The notes under the pieces: model-generated
What the model saw: the letters and a program-made list of their open reading frames with translations, nothing else
Database searches by the model: none
What the model was told of the DNA's origin: nothing
Shown here: positions 42,904-55,633 of the stretch, in pieces
How the letters are laid out: the number at the start of each line of letters is the position of its first letter
How positions within the stretch are numbered: the stretch's first letter is position 1
Program-made: the position numbers and the translations under genes
NCBI GenBank assembly: GCA_013368375.1
Contig: JAACJP010000022.1
Span: 434,001 to 498,000 of the forward strand
DNA length: 64,000 nt
Source: Tricholomella constricta
Lineage: Eukaryota > Basidiomycota > Agaricomycetes > Agaricales > Lyophyllaceae
Direction: 5' to 3'

Positions 42904-43416
42904 TATACATACTGTAGCCTTTGTTTTTAAGTCTATTATATAAATGTTTACTGCTCGACAAGTTTCATCAATTTCTTAGTATTCAATCTAGCTACTTGGG
43001 AAAAACTCGGTATTGTGGGTTTCAACATGCGTGCAATGCAATGCAAAATGCAAGACGAGGCGCGATCGACTGGATATTGGATATTATGATACAAGTTAGC
43101 TGGTACATATCACGAGGCAGCGAAACGATAAAAGTTCCAGGCAAGGGAGATTCGTAGCATGGTGCGTGGAGCGTGCACTGTCTATAGTATAGGAGAGTAG
43201 TATGTACAGACCATCAAGGGATATCACGAGCGGGAGCAGGAGAGAGACAGCGAGCGAGGCGAGCGAGCAAGCGAGAGAAACAGACAGAGGGAGAAAAAAA
43301 AGAAGAGAGAGAGAGAGAGAGAGAGCGGCCAAAAGAAAAGAAGAAGAAAAAAAAGAGAAAAAGAAACAAAAGAAAATCATCATCACCCCAAGCCCCCCTC
43401 AACAGGGCCTGCCTAA
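42904..43416. other. Intergenic between convergent genes, GA-rich
   Basis: The region lies between the monooxygenase stop and the antiporter stop. The segment 43258-43376 is nearly pure A and G (GAGAGAGA and AAAGAAAAG runs). It is a polypurine tract on the plus strand and gives spurious charged frames. Confidence 0.7.
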
Positions 43417-46400
43417 TCATTTTTTCACCTCTATCATCTCATCCCCCCCACCCCCACCCCCACCACCACCACCACCCCCACCTCCCCCATCCGCCATCGT
43501 CGGAGGAGGCGGTGGCCTCGGGCCCTCATCAATAAACCTCACCGACCTCGCCGGCGACGCCTCCCTCGTCGGCGGCGCCGAGTGCTGCGCTCTTATATGC
43601 GTCAGGCGGTGGTTGCGCGGCAAGTTCAGGTTCGAGGTGTCCCCGATCCCCGGGCGTGCAGGGCCCGTGGATATGGAAATGGAAGGGGTAATGGAAGGAG
43701 AAGGGGAGGGGGAAGGCGAGGGAGAGTACCGCCGCACGTCAGGCGCGAAGCGCGCGTGATTTTGCGTGCTGCGGCCACGCGGCTCCGTCTCCTCGGAGGG
43801 CGGTGTATGGGACTCCGTAGGCGTCGCCAACCCAGACGGTGCTGATTCATCGTTTACGCTGATGGCGGGTGGTGGTGCTGGCGGCGGCGGCGGCGGCGGC
43901 GGTGGTGGAGGCGGTGGTGCGCGGCGGATCGACGTCCGTTGCCGTCCTTGGCGTTTTGAGCCTAGGGTATGCGAGCGCGCCGGTCTCTGTTTCGAGCGCT
44001 TCTTCGGGGTGGTCCCTGTCAAAGAGCCCGAGCCCGAGCCCGAGCCCTTGTCGCTCGTACGTTCTTCTTCAGATGCCCAATCTTCGTCATCGTCTTCGTT
44101 TCCGGCTTCGTTTTCGCCTTCGTGTTGGTGTTGGTGTTGGTGTTGGTGTTCGTGGGCGATGTCCCCTGATGGCCCGGGGGCGCTGCCGCTGCCGCTGCCG
44201 CCGTGATCATGATCATGATCATGATTGTGTGCACGATCATGAGAGGACGACACTCCCTTCACCTGCGACTCGATCTCTGCCACCTTCGCTTCCACCGACT
44301 CTCCAGCGTCGTCTTTCAAGTGGCCCGCCGAGCTCTTCAGCCCATCAAGGAGACGCAACGTTTTACCAATCCGAGCACCGAACGACGACCGTGGGCTTTC
44401 CTCGTTCCTCACCTCAACTTCAACCTACCCACAACGCATTAGCAAGTATATCCAGCTTCGATGTGGAAAAAAAAAAAAGTGTCACGCACATCCTCTCCGT
44501 AGCACTTCCTCCTCTCAATAATCCTATGATGCGGTTCAATCCACTCCATCTCCGTCGCCGTCCCATCCGGCGGCGTATCCCTCTGCGCCCTGACCATATC
44601 CCTATCCCTTTGTGCCCTAACCAGCTGGGGCTGGGACTGGGGCTGGGGCTGCAGCTGCAACTGCCCACCCTCATCCGTCTTCTCCGTCTCCGTCCTCGTC
44701 TCCAAACTCCCCTGGTCCTTCTCCGGCGTCCGTTCCTGCGGTGTGAGCGTCCTCGACTCCGGAGCCTTGCCATCCCCAGCGAGCTCCCCCCGCTCCATGA
44801 CGCTATCGCGGTTGATGACGATGTCCGCCTGCCCCCGCTCCACCATCCGGGCTTGGGTCGTCCAGTCCGGCGGGGCGGGCCGCGACCAGGTACGGGAGAC
44901 GGAGTGGACGCGCCGCCCGAGCGAGAAGGAGGGGATGGAGAGCCCGTGGATCGTTATTGAGCATAGGACCATGAAGGCTACGATTGGCTGGATGGTGTTG
45001 GAGAGGAGAACGACTTGGGGACTGTGCGAGTGCTTGTCTTTGTGGATGACCTCGTTCGCGAGTGTTGAGATGAAGATGGCGCCTGAGATTCGAACATCGT
45101 TAGTGACCCCACGTCTTGTATGCATAGTAAAGATCGACATACCGATGCCTATAGGCCCAAAGTGGCCACTGAAGACAGCCTCGCGGAACGTCTTGATATC
45201 TGGGATCCATTTGTACAGGGCGATCATGACTGGCAGTCTTCGGAGAATCAGGATGAGGATGGCGATAACAATAAGTCTCCACACGCTCAGGGTGAGTTCC
45301 GCATTCTGGAAGGAGCTGAAAGGCATCCAAGCGCCGACATATACAAAAGCCGCAACGTTGAAGAGCAAATCAATGACGGAGCTGAACACCGATTCCTCCG
45401 TTTGCCTGTTAAAGAAACCGTCCCAGGCAAAGGCCGTGCCGCAAGCGAACGCCGCCAAGAGATCGTCGGAGCCCAATAGGGTCGTGACGCCGATGGTGAG
45501 CATTGCCAATGATATATACTGGGCGACGTAAGAATGTCTGTCAATCAGATTATGTCGCTGACAAAACTTCATGAGGTGTCGGAAGCCGAAGCCAATGAGG
45601 GCACCGATGATGATGCCCATGAGGACCTGGTCTGTGATGGGGCTGTTAACAATTGGAACCAAGGTGTGATCGAAGCCGAGAAACGCACAAAGCCACAAGA
45701 GGAGGAACCAGTCGCGGACGGCATCCCCAGTGTCTCCGTCGAGGAGCAGATATAAAGCGATAAAGAGAAAGGGGAACGCCGCTCCGTCGTTGCATCCACT
45801 CTCCGCAGCCAATAGATGTCGTAAATGGGCCGGAACGTGCTTGTCAGCCCATTTACCGCCTACGACTGCTGCTGCGAGGATAGGATCGGTGGGGGTGAGG
45901 CAAGCAGCGACCGCCAGACTGGAGAGAAAGTTGAGGCCTGGAATGAGGGCGTAGATCAGGCCGGCGGAGACAAACCAGCCCTGACAATGAATGTTGGTCC
46001 ATAAGCCTCTGATGTAACGTCCAAGGAAGGAAGGGTGTATCGAGACTTACCCAAGTCATGACCGGGACCAGGAGGAAGAACAGGCTTCTCCAATGGCGAG
46101 CCATGTAGGCCTTCGGCAATTCAACACCTATGGCGAAAACCCCTATCGCCAATACAACACGGGTGAACTCCAATGTAATTGTGTTCGTGACCTGCTCTCC
46201 TCCCCCACCCCAGTGATGTGGATTGAATATGTTCACGCCAAACGGGCCTTTGATAAAGTTTGAGAGATTCGTTCCGGCAAGATAAAAATACCAACACGCA
46301 CCAATGATGACCCCAAAGATGAACGCCCAGCATGCCTCGCCAATATACAGCTATCATAGAGGCTTTAGACCAAATAATGGCGATAGTCAAGTAGTCTCAC

Positions 46401-46612
46401 GAACTTTTTCTCGTAAGAAGAGGGAGAACATCCCAAACTGGGTGAACGCATGTCAGCGGGAGTTCGCCAGGCGACGGGTTCAACTCACAAGAACCACAAA
46501 ACCTCCGAGGCATGCGTACACGATATGAGGGATAGTCACCTCGAACTGAAAAAAGTCTCCATAAGTCACAATCACAACATGTTTGCTCGAGACTGACTGG
46601 ATTGAAGACCAT
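43417..46612 (-). CDS. Na+/H+ antiporter, fungal NHA/SOD2 type
   Basis: Exons on the minus strand are 46612-46598, 46545-46489, 46437-46405, 46350-46051, 45980-45143, 45082-44490 and 44424-43417, giving about 947 aa. The first exon is just five codons. The N-terminal 430 residues hold the membrane antiporter domain: FEVTIPHIVYACLGGFVVL, LYIGEACWAFIFGVIIG, LTPTDPILAAAVVGGKWA, GCNDGAAFPFLFIAL, LLGSDDLLAAFACGTAFAW and GPIGIGAIFISTLANE. The conserved Asp pairs of this transporter class are present in the ND and SDD motifs. It should exchange Na+ or K+ for H+ across the plasma membrane. The cytoplasmic tail (about residues 500-947) is extremely biased: Gln/Pro repeats, HDHDHDHGG, EHQHQHQHQH, about 14 Pro, SPSPSPS, and about 17 Gly near the end. 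Fungal relatives also have long regulatory tails, but not usually this repetitive. Confidence 0.92.
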
Positions 46613-49416
46613 GACGTCGTTCGGGTCAAGTCAAATGGGATCGCGGTATATTGGTTGAGGGGGGGGAACAAATGGCGAAAACCCCACGCGACGAACCGGC
46701 TGCTCAGAAAAGAGAGCTGACTGGATCAGCAGCAGCTTTTCGACTGCACAAGAACGATGCAATTGGGGAAAAGCGATGCTTGGAGCCGGGCCCAGGGGAA
46801 GTGCGGATTTGTTTTATATTGTGCCGAGCCCGTTTATTTGTCGACCACGTGGGGACCGTTCACCCAAGAGACTCCGCGGCAATTTCTGGTCCAAATTTCC
46901 TCAACCGAGCTCCCGCTGCCTACGCTTTCATACCACTACCTTGTTGCAGGACCCGAAAGTCAGGGATTTGGGCCATTCTCTTCGAAGACGACTGTAAGTG
47001 AGGCTGGGGGTAAGTAAAGTTTGAGCTAAAGCTCAGGGCTGTCCTCTTCGATGAATCTTGCCGTTCACGTGCGTCGCGTATGACACGCTTCTCAGTCAAA
47101 ATGAAAATGAATGTGGCAAGGATGCCATGTCCTGCAGACATGTTCTTTCGTCACTTTCACCCTCTTCAAATTCCGCTCAAACGACCATCTCCGAGTAACT
47201 TCTGGCTCGGTTTTCGTTCTTGCCCTCTGTACCCAGTCTGCCTCCCAATCAAACCCTTAACCTCCATCTCACGAAGCACGTTCCACTCCAGCCAAGAATT
47301 CTTCCTTCCTTCCAAGTGTGGGCATGTCGGGCAGTGGACACGCGCAACCCCTGCCACTTTAAAACTCCGACACACGCAGGGATTTGCGGCCCAAAATCTG
47401 CAGCCTTCCACAAGCATTTTGGCAGCATGTTTGGCTGGTGAAAAGTCATCAGTGACATTGTAATATCAATTTCTTCGGGACAGATTTCCTTGTTACTCCC
47501 TTGATCTAAATAAGTGCGATATTTTGTGTATAAAAGAGGTCATATAAATTGATCTAAGTCCTATGACAAAAATCTGTCCCGAAGACTTTTTTGAGAGTAT
47601 ATACATCTTGTGCTTACATGTGTCAGAATGTGTGTCCGATGTGTGTACGAGCTTAACTTCTCGACGACGCAAGAACAGGCCCAAAACCACCATCAATGCG
47701 CTGACTAATCCAAGTAGAAGGAGTGAACGAGTCGCGTCAACGCGCCAACCGCCCTCAAAACCCTATTTTCTGGGGCTATACCTATGGGGAAACAGTCTCT
47801 CTACCAGCGGGCACAGTCTATGGGTGATCTACAGCAAATACACACCTTACACCGTGGTAACACCCCCTCTACTGCTCCGAAAACACCTTTTTTCATATGC
47901 CCATGACAAAAGTCTCGCTCGGTTGCTCAGAAGGGAAATGCTATTCAGAGGGCAACTACTTACACTACATATCCTGGTACTTCTCATGCATAATTGCAGC
48001 AGAACTGTCCTACAATGACTGTCAACTGCTATTTAGATGTAAGATCAAGAGAGATTAAGCCGTTACCGGACAAAATTCCAAATCAGGAAGGTCCACTTTT
48101 TCGGTCACACAATTTTCGCAGGGGTTGCGCGTGTCCACGGGCAGCGAAATAATCCACGAGTCCTTTTTTTTTTCTCAACACCGATCAAACACGGTCGGTC
48201 GGTCGGTGCTTTTGCACAGGGTTTCTTAATGTCCTGACCTGACCAATATCATCTCATCTGTTTCATGAAACCTGGTTGTCTTCTTGATACCGCTGTCTAC
48301 AGTCTGCGCCGGCAAACGGAGCAACTCAAAGGCGCGCTTAGGACGGCTTATTGCTGATAACATTTTTGCCTCCAGCAGCACTGACTGACGTTTACCACAC
48401 CGCCAAGAGACTGTGCTCATGGGCGACTCAGGTAGGCGACGCCGACAAATTACATGTATCTGTCCCGGGATGCCGATGCGAGGGTCGGCGGCGAGTACAG
48501 TCCTCCCCCTTGATGCGGCAAGTCTTTTTCCTGAACACACACACACACCTACATACACACACCGTTACGGTCGCGGGATATTTATAGTGCCAAGGGAATG
48601 AGTTATTGACAAACGGTAACGTACCCCGACGTCATTGACAAGCTCGCTGTCATCGACATTTCGACACTTGAGGTGCTCAAGATCCTTCCGTTCGTCGGCT
48701 TCAAAGACCGTAATCCCGACGACGACCGTAACCTTAGACTTGCTCGGGGCCGCCGCGCCGCATTGCAACGTTCCCAGCTCGGAATTCTATTAATTGGTTA
48801 TACATAAGGGTCCTTGCCGTCTGAATCGTGCAGAGTCTAATTTGGCTGCAATCACAATTACAATAATCACTCTCAAGGATAATTCTATTTGTGAACCCCC
48901 GAAATTTGTGAACCCCCCCATGAACCCCTCTTCTTAGCTGACAAATCCACGGAGATGGCCGCAGTCACACATCCCGAGGTTAGCAGTCACGTCAGCATCA
49001 GCAAAATGGCTCAAGTCTTATGAGCGGAGTAGAACTGCTGAAAACCATCTCAAAATGAGTGCAATCGATCGTAATATCCGAAATTCAGTGAAATCAATTA
49101 CGGCTGGATAGCAGTCCTCGCAACTCGATCACAGTTGGATCATGATTTTTGAAATATTTGGGCTTGTCATAAGCAATGCAATGGTTAGATATCCTACGAC
49201 CTATTGTAATGAGTTTACAGCGAGATTAGGAGTAATATATAGACTCCCTACGAGACTATAGCAACATGGATATCATACCGGAACACTGCTCATATTTGTA
49301 TCGTTATATGCCCATGCATTCATTAGAATGATGATATTGATAGTGAAAATACGGTACGATTACAGGATCCACGACAATTAGTAGCATACTAGTGATTAAA
49401 AAAATGTAAGAATGTA
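46613..49416. other. Intergenic, no supported gene
   Basis: This 2.8-kb stretch has only short frames without motifs. It contains the inverted-repeat unit at 47473-47584, a CGGT run near 48190-48206 and a CA-rich run near 48537-48560. AT content rises from about 48800 toward the transposon module. No terminal inverted repeat for that module could be identified. Confidence 0.55.
47473..47584. repeat. 112-bp unit with perfect 15-bp terminal inverted repeats
   Basis: CTTCGGGACAGATTT at 47473-47487 is the exact reverse complement of AAATCTGTCCCGAAG at 47570-47584. Between them TTGATCTAA occurs twice in direct orientation. No coding capacity. It could be a tiny MITE or a structured element. Confidence 0.7.
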
Positions 49417-51089
49417 CTAAGCAGCAGTCGATTGCGAGTGCTGCTTGGCTTGCTTCGTTTTCGCGGCCTGCTCCTTCATCTGCCGAAGAATAGAGCCGCC
49501 GTCCTCATCATCGTCCGACATCTCATCATCGGAATATGTAGTGCCTCCAAAGACAGTCCTGTAGGTACCGGCATCAGTGCTGGTCATGACCGTGAAGAGT
49601 ACAGAACGCACTCGTTCCACCACATCAATAGGTCCTCGAGGTCTTCCTCCTCCATTTCTCGCATTACAGAGACAAGGTTGTTGTAGAAACTCCGGTACGG
49701 GAAATGGTTGGGCGTAGACTTGTTGCCCGCCGCGAAGGTCTGCTGATCAGAGAGCACGAAACGGGCCTACAAAGAATGTTTTCAAAAACAATCTGATAGA
49801 AATAGCCTCGATGGCTTACCAGTGTGCTGACATAGGCTAATGAATGAATTGTCACATTTCGCAGGCCATGGAGTGCTGCGTTACCCCTCCGCCTACTACT
49901 ATCCCCGTCGTGCGTATCACGAGCTGTGCTTGGGCTAATGAAGATATGTTTGAATGTCTGTGATTGATAATCCGGGCCTTGTCAGACAAGCATGACACGC
50001 CAGTGGGAAGAATACCTTCTGAACAATTTCACCTCTCATGAATCCATCAAAGAAGTCTCTTGTGTCCACACGCTCGTCCTTCCATAAGAAGAGAGGAAGG
50101 TCTGATGCCTTGACCTTCCTCGTGCCATCGCGAAGAGCAGCTTGAACCCTGGAACAAAGGGGTCAACACAGTGAAACAATTATATGGGAAACATACCTCA
50201 TGTCTTTCCAGTCCAAGTCAGCAGGGCAAAGAAGTCGGGCAGTAGTGTCATTATTGAAACCTAATGACGGGCGGTTCATAGCATCGAAAGGAGGTTGAAA
50301 TTTCTTCCAGCGATGTATGTTCTGCTTCAGAGAGTGGATGTCAGTGGAGCGAGCCTTGCTGCGACCTGAATCCAGCTGACAGAGTTGTGACTCGTGAATT
50401 TGACAAAGAAATAGAGCACGGAAAGCAAAACCCACCGCCTTGGCCATAGCCATCAGACCTTGAGGGCCAGCCTCATAAAGATGATCAGGCAAAAGCGGGA
50501 CAAAAGCTACGAGGTCATTATAGTCACTGTAAAGCTGTCGACGGCTGTCGAGTGGTCAGAGAACTCAAAGGGAGAGAAGAGAGTGAGGGCTTACTGATCC
50601 GTAAAACTCCCAGGGTCGTCTTCAACGGTACGGGAGATACCTTCCTCCATCATGGGGATGAAAGGCTTCCACATGAATCTATAGCGGGCCACGATGCGAC
50701 CCTTGTTAGTATGGTAATCATCCAGGTTCCTGCAGCGAAACTGAGATATTTGCACATAAAGCTGACTGCCATACTCACTGGTCATCATTAGCATGAATAT
50801 CTCCGCCATCCTCCTCCTCGTCGTCTGAAAGGAGAGGGTCACGGCCAGAGAGCTGGAGTCTCGGCGGCGGTGTTGATCCGTGTCGAGAAGATGATAGTTG
50901 AGAGGGATCAGAGGAATTACTCGATGGGGTTTGTAGTGGGCCAGGGCTCGAACTTGACATCTGCCTACGCGTGGGCAAGGCGCTTCTGCCGTTTCTGATG
51001 CGGCGGCTAGGCTGGTTTCCAGTCGCAGCCCGAGACTTGGAAGATGGTGTTTTTGTCCTCCGAGAGGACTTGGAAGAGGACTTTCCCAT
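49417..51089 (-). CDS. Accessory protein of the Plavaka module, agaricomycete family
   Basis: A multi-exon gene from the ATG at 51089 (MGKSSSKSSRR) to the stop at 49419-49417. The first exon is Ser/Arg/Pro-rich. Joined segments then read NLDDYHTNKGRIVARYRF, a QLYSDYNDLVAF region, LPDHLYEAGPQGLMAMAKAVG, DLPLFLWKDERVDTRDFFDGF, FKHIFISPSTARDTHD, GNAALHGLRNVTIHSLAYV, FVLSDQQTFAAGN and MREMEEEDLEDLLMWWNE, with an acidic, basic-ended tail. The order matches a large uncharacterised family in mushroom genomes that I recall as DUF6698; that name is from memory. It starts only 155 bp after the transposase stop, in the same orientation, so the two probably travel together. Biochemical role unknown. Confidence 0.7.
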
Positions 51090-51243
51090 AAGTAAGTAAT
51101 GGGGAAGGGGAGTAATAAAAACGTACGACTTGATGGCAGTAATAAAGAAAAAGCATGTTGAAATCTGTAAACAAATTCCAACAGACACATCACGTGTGCG
51201 ACGTGTCTTAACCAAACACGTCAAAAATCGAGTAGTGTTGCGA

Positions 51244-54200
51244 TTACAAGTCGTAAATCTCCCCGTCGAAGTTGCTGCCATCGTCAGAGTGATCGTTTTC
51301 GGGTAAATATACTTCCCCATCCTCTATGACTTCATCTTGCACCTGCGGAGCAGCAGACACAGTCATGGTGGTCAACTGTGACTCATAAGAAGGGCCAGTG
51401 AGAATGGTCTTCAATTCCTTGTCTTCACGAGGAAAATCCGCTGTCTGGCAGTGTCCAACACCTAGACCTAAGTAGCGCATCATCATGTCACGGTCCACAA
51501 AGCTAGAAATGCAACAAGAAGTTAGTCACAATTTAATGACTGTCAGCAGTCGAAATACGCACCGCATGACATAGTAATTTACCCAGTCACCTTCCTTATC
51601 GCGTGCTACCGAGGGACGTAGGAGTTGAAATGTCCTGCCCAACGAGAAAGCAGGGATCAGGTGACATGCCCGGATAACGAGAGCTGGATCGATGAAACCA
51701 AACGCGTCTGGGTCATCTCCAGGCACGAACCCAACACGGTCCAGTCTCAGCGTCGATGGGCCGCCTCGCCACTCCATGTCACGTCCAAAATACCTCACCC
51801 ACAGAAAATCAAGCCGCTCAGGCCGCCATGAGCCAGAAAAGTGAACAAGGGTATGGTACACCCCCAGGACACGAGCATACCAGTAGGGATGACTACCGCT
51901 CTCGTCGTCATTCCCATCGTCTTCGAAGGATGGCAGCATGATATCGCAGCGTCGAGTATTTGTGTTGATGGTGTCCTGTTCACGGCGAATGTCATAGGAC
52001 GTGAAATTGAATGATGCCGTTGCATGTTCGTAGATAAGGTTGTGCTGAATGACAACCTCCGATAGCTCGTCTGTGGTGAACGTGGTCATGGTCTCGCCCG
52101 TAAATGGAAGGTTTCTATGTCGTGCCAAGAGATGGGATTTAAGTCGCGGAACAAAATCCTATAACATATGTTGAATGGCAATGTAGCAAATAATATCGGA
52201 ATCAATGTTACCTGAAAAGCAGGATCTTCACGATGTTCTTGAATGAAGTCTGGTAGATATATCTTGTTTTTCTTATCGACTACCGCGATATGATAGCTCT
52301 TAGAGAGCTGATCTTCAGTAGCTGGTGGGTGGATGTCGTCTTCCGTTTCGCAATGGTCAGGTTTCGCCAGCGCATCCAGTTCTTGCGTCATTCTAGCATG
52401 TACAGTTGTTCGTGTGTCGATGCTTGTTATCTGTGGTACAGCATTGTTGCGGTTTGTGCGGCCATTGAAGGCCTTCACGATGCGATGAGTTGACTCCCCC
52501 TGAATAACGGGGGTTAGAAGTGGCTACGAGGCACTAGAATGATAAATACACGCACAAGGATGGTCGAAAGCGAGTCCAGCGTGCCAAATTTCTCAATCTG
52601 ATCCGCGTAATCACCCAATGCATGTGCCTTGGATGTCTTCAAGTTGAAGGTCTTTGACCGCTTCCCAGACGTAGGGTTAGAAAGGGTCGAAGGTTGTGTC
52701 GGTGCAGTTGGGAGTTGCCTCGTGACATCTGCAGCAGGTGCAGCCGAAGCCTCCATGCCGCTCTGAGCACGCTTGGCTGCCTGGCGAGCAGTAGCACGGT
52801 TCCGGGCCTGATATTCCCTGTCCGTTTCAAAGGTATCGAAATGCTGACATGTCTCTTCTGCGAAAAAGCGTAGCCCATCGCCTAAGGCCACCGTAACCTG
52901 TCGTAGGACTTGTAGAGATGAATCGGTATGCATCCGCAGCTTTGCGAGTGAGTGAAAGTAGGCCATCAAATATAACAGGTCAAGAATAGTCTCGTTATGG
53001 GGATCTGGTAAAAGATCCTCGAAACACGGTATACAGCACTATATAAGTTATCAGAAAATAGTAACAACAAGAGGCATGCACTGTCGTACCTGTAAAATAT
53101 CCTCAAAATCTCGGGCAGCAAGTTTCCTCAAGTCAGCAACATTGTAAGGGAATGCACGAATGGTCGAGCGTCCAAAGGAAGCAACTCCACGGAACCTGGG
53201 ATAAACATCAGAAGAAGCGACTCCTTAATGGGCAAAAAGCTGACCTTGCGTTGAATTCAAGAATGGTGGCGGGCCCTTGAGTATGCAGAATTCGTATCAG
53301 GTGCAGTAAAAGTGCCTTCCAGACACCCAACTCAAGCTCATGCATGAGATCTACCACAACGAGATCATATACGTCCAGACCAAATTGCCTGAGGCGCTTA
53401 GAAAAAGCATTCTAAAAACGGTAGAACTCATCAGCAGCGAAGTATATCCTTATGAGTGGTGCATACCACTGTTGGGACCAACGACTCTTCCTTCAGTAAT
53501 TCTTCAACATGGTCACTGGTCACTACGTAGCCCTTCTCATAGATGAGTTCTCGAGCCTTTGATACCCGCTTTCGGCGGTCTTCATCATCACGCCGTGGCT
53601 GTTCATGTCGAGTCACCATATCAGCCGGTTTCCCAAGTTCCGGTATGTTGTCTTTATGAATTTTACAGCGTGGACAAGGACACTGTCCCATATCACGTAT
53701 CGTCGCAATGAGAACCCTATGGCAATATATCAGTAAGAGTTTACACTGTAGAGAAATTCAGCTACTTCTCAGGATAATCGGCCGAATATGTGAAGATCCG
53801 TGGATAAACACGGCGCTTGACCCCATCGCCGCAGACAATAACGATGCCGTGCTCGTAGGCATGAAGGAAGTCCTCGTCAAGGAGCACCTCCCAGCAGGCG
53901 TGGAAGAGCTCCCGTCGACAGTGTGCCAACAGTGGCGCCGTTATATTTGTCCCAGGCTCTCTACGAATAAAATCCGTCACGTTATCAGGCAGCTACAGGG
54001 TTCATGAGTAAAAGTGACGTTGAAATGAGAAGGCTAGACATGCTTACTGAAGGGAAAAAGGCAAACATGTGGCCCGCACGCGCAGAAGGGCGGCCTCGGA
54101 CATATTTTGACTGATTTCCGATGAAGGTATAGGCCGGCCACAGTTTCGCCTGTCCAAATTGAGCGACGTGTGTGCTATCTGAGTACAGCATGAGGGCTGC

Positions 54201-55175
54201 AATCACACGCGGGAGATTGCAGTCAGGCTCGGGAGGGGAGTTGTAGAGGTCACGATCAGCATCGACGAAAGCTGAGGATGAGTAAAATTCCCCGTGCACT
54301 CGCTCAGCCGTCGCATCATTCCAAGGCGGCTGCCAATGCTCTTCGTATGCATGCACATGAAGTTCGTCAGCTTCAGGTGCCGAAAAGACTTCGACGATGA
54401 CGTCGCACAATTTTCGATGGTGTAGACCAGGTATGCCAAAGCGCCGGCTGGCCGAAGGCTCGGAATCCATGGCAGCAGCTTCTTCTTCGGAGTCTGAGTC
54501 GTGAAAGCGTCGGCGGCGTGCGGCGGTAGCCTTTTGCGAGGTTTTTGTCTCCTTCTTCCCCGTGGGTACGTCAATATAAACAGTATCCGAAACCCAGCCG
54601 TTACCATCCGAAGCACCTCCGGGATTTTGTGCCAAGGTCTCGTCTAATCGGTCGAAGTTGACGTCTCTGAGGTCCTCCGGATTAAACTTGTCGTTGAGAA
54701 GGACTTCAGTGAGCAAGTCCTTCCGGGATTCCTTCGTTTTGTTGGCACCACCATTCCAAAACCAGCGGTTAAAGAGGAAGGTGGATATGTTGGGATATGG
54801 GGATATGATGTCTTCCTCGACACGTGCCTCGGTGGTGGCTGAGGGACGGCGACGCTCTGTCCCTTTGCGGCGGAAGTCGTCTGCAAGGAATGCGCCGAAA
54901 CCGACGTCGGCATCGGGGATACGTGATGGACGGCCGTAATATGTTCTTTGTAGGGAAAACGAATTGAAAACCGTCTTGATGGCTCGACGAATCCGGATAC
55001 GAAGGGTAACAGGCGGCACCTCAGGTTCTGCAGCTTCCTCTGACGCAAGAGGACCCGGCCCTTCAGGGAGCGTGTCGCCGAGCATGGCCTTGACCTTTTC
55101 GGTGAGCTTTCGTATACGTTTTGCTGGCAGTGAAGTGGGAAGAGGGGAAGCGGGCGGGGACTCAGAAGGGAAGGG
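51244..55175 (-). pseudogene. Plavaka-type transposase, N-terminus cut by an LTR
   Basis: A multi-exon transposase reads on the minus strand from the LTR junction at 55175 to the stop at 51246-51244. Conserved blocks appear in order: YPNISTFLFNRWFWNGG, WQPPWNDATAERVHGEFYSS, LPRVIAALMLYSDSTHVAQFG, AKLWPAYTFIGNQSKY, HACWEVLLDEDFLHAYEHG, YPRIFTYSADYPEK, GQCPCPRCKIHKDNIPELG, VVVDLMHELELGVWKALL, SHPYWYARVLGVYHTLVHF, GFIDPALVIRACHLIPAFS and VDRDMMMRYLGLGVGH. These match the Plavaka transposases described with KDZ elements in basidiomycetes. Exon joins checked at 54048/53992, near 53765, and at the LVPT-NAFS boundary are open, so the body is intact. The start is missing: the family A LTR begins at 55176 and the fused frame has only a GTG, no ATG, on the LTR side. 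It is probably inactive as it stands. Confidence 0.85.
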
Positions 55176-55618
55176 TGTCAGGGGAACTCCCTTTTCGCGC
55201 CCTCCGACGCTCACCGATCGTCCCCCGACTCATGCGATCGCTGCCGCCTGATCGCGATCCCGACCCCGACGCTCCGACCCAAGCGTCGGTGTACATACTT
55301 ACTTACTTCCTGTCGTTACCGCCCCCTTCCAGCGCGCACCCCGATCCCGACCCCGACGTCCCGACATCCCGACGTCGGCTGCCCGACCTCGTGCCCGTAC
55401 CCTGAGCCATGAGGATCGGACAGCATCGGGAACGTGTCCATACACGCGCCGCACACCCTTCGTTATTATTACATGTACAGTACACTCTAGAGGACCGGCC
55501 CTCACGTCCTACACTCGTATATAGTCGGCCCCCTGGCATTTGGGAATCCTTTACACTATTCTCTTCGGATTCCCCCTTGCCAGTGTGATAGCGCTCCACT
55601 GTAAGGGTTGCCCTAACA
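55176..55618 (+). repeat. Family A copy 1 left LTR (short form)
   Basis: The LTR is 443 bp, TGTCAGGGG to CCCTAACA. TATATAG at 55518-55524 lies 32 bp before TTTACACTATTCT (55550-55562), which fits a pol II start at the latter. It has only one copy of CTTCGGATTCCCCCTTGCCAG, whereas the other family A LTRs here have two. Confidence 0.93.
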
Positions 55619-55620
55619 GC

Positions 55621-55633
55621 AGAATAGTGTAAA
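55621..55633 (+). promoter_or_regulatory. Self-complementary primer-binding site, family A
   Basis: AGAATAGTGTAAA starts 2 nt after the LTR and is the exact reverse complement of TTTACACTATTCT at 55550-55562, the predicted 5' end of the transcript. This is the arrangement of the self-primed Tf1/sushi group, where the RNA 5' end folds back on the site. The same pair occurs in copy 2. Confidence 0.8.

Noticed and set aside
55176..55260. In-frame extension of the transposase into the LTR as a new functional N-terminus
   Set aside because: The extension begins with a GTG only; no ATG occurs in that phase on the LTR side.
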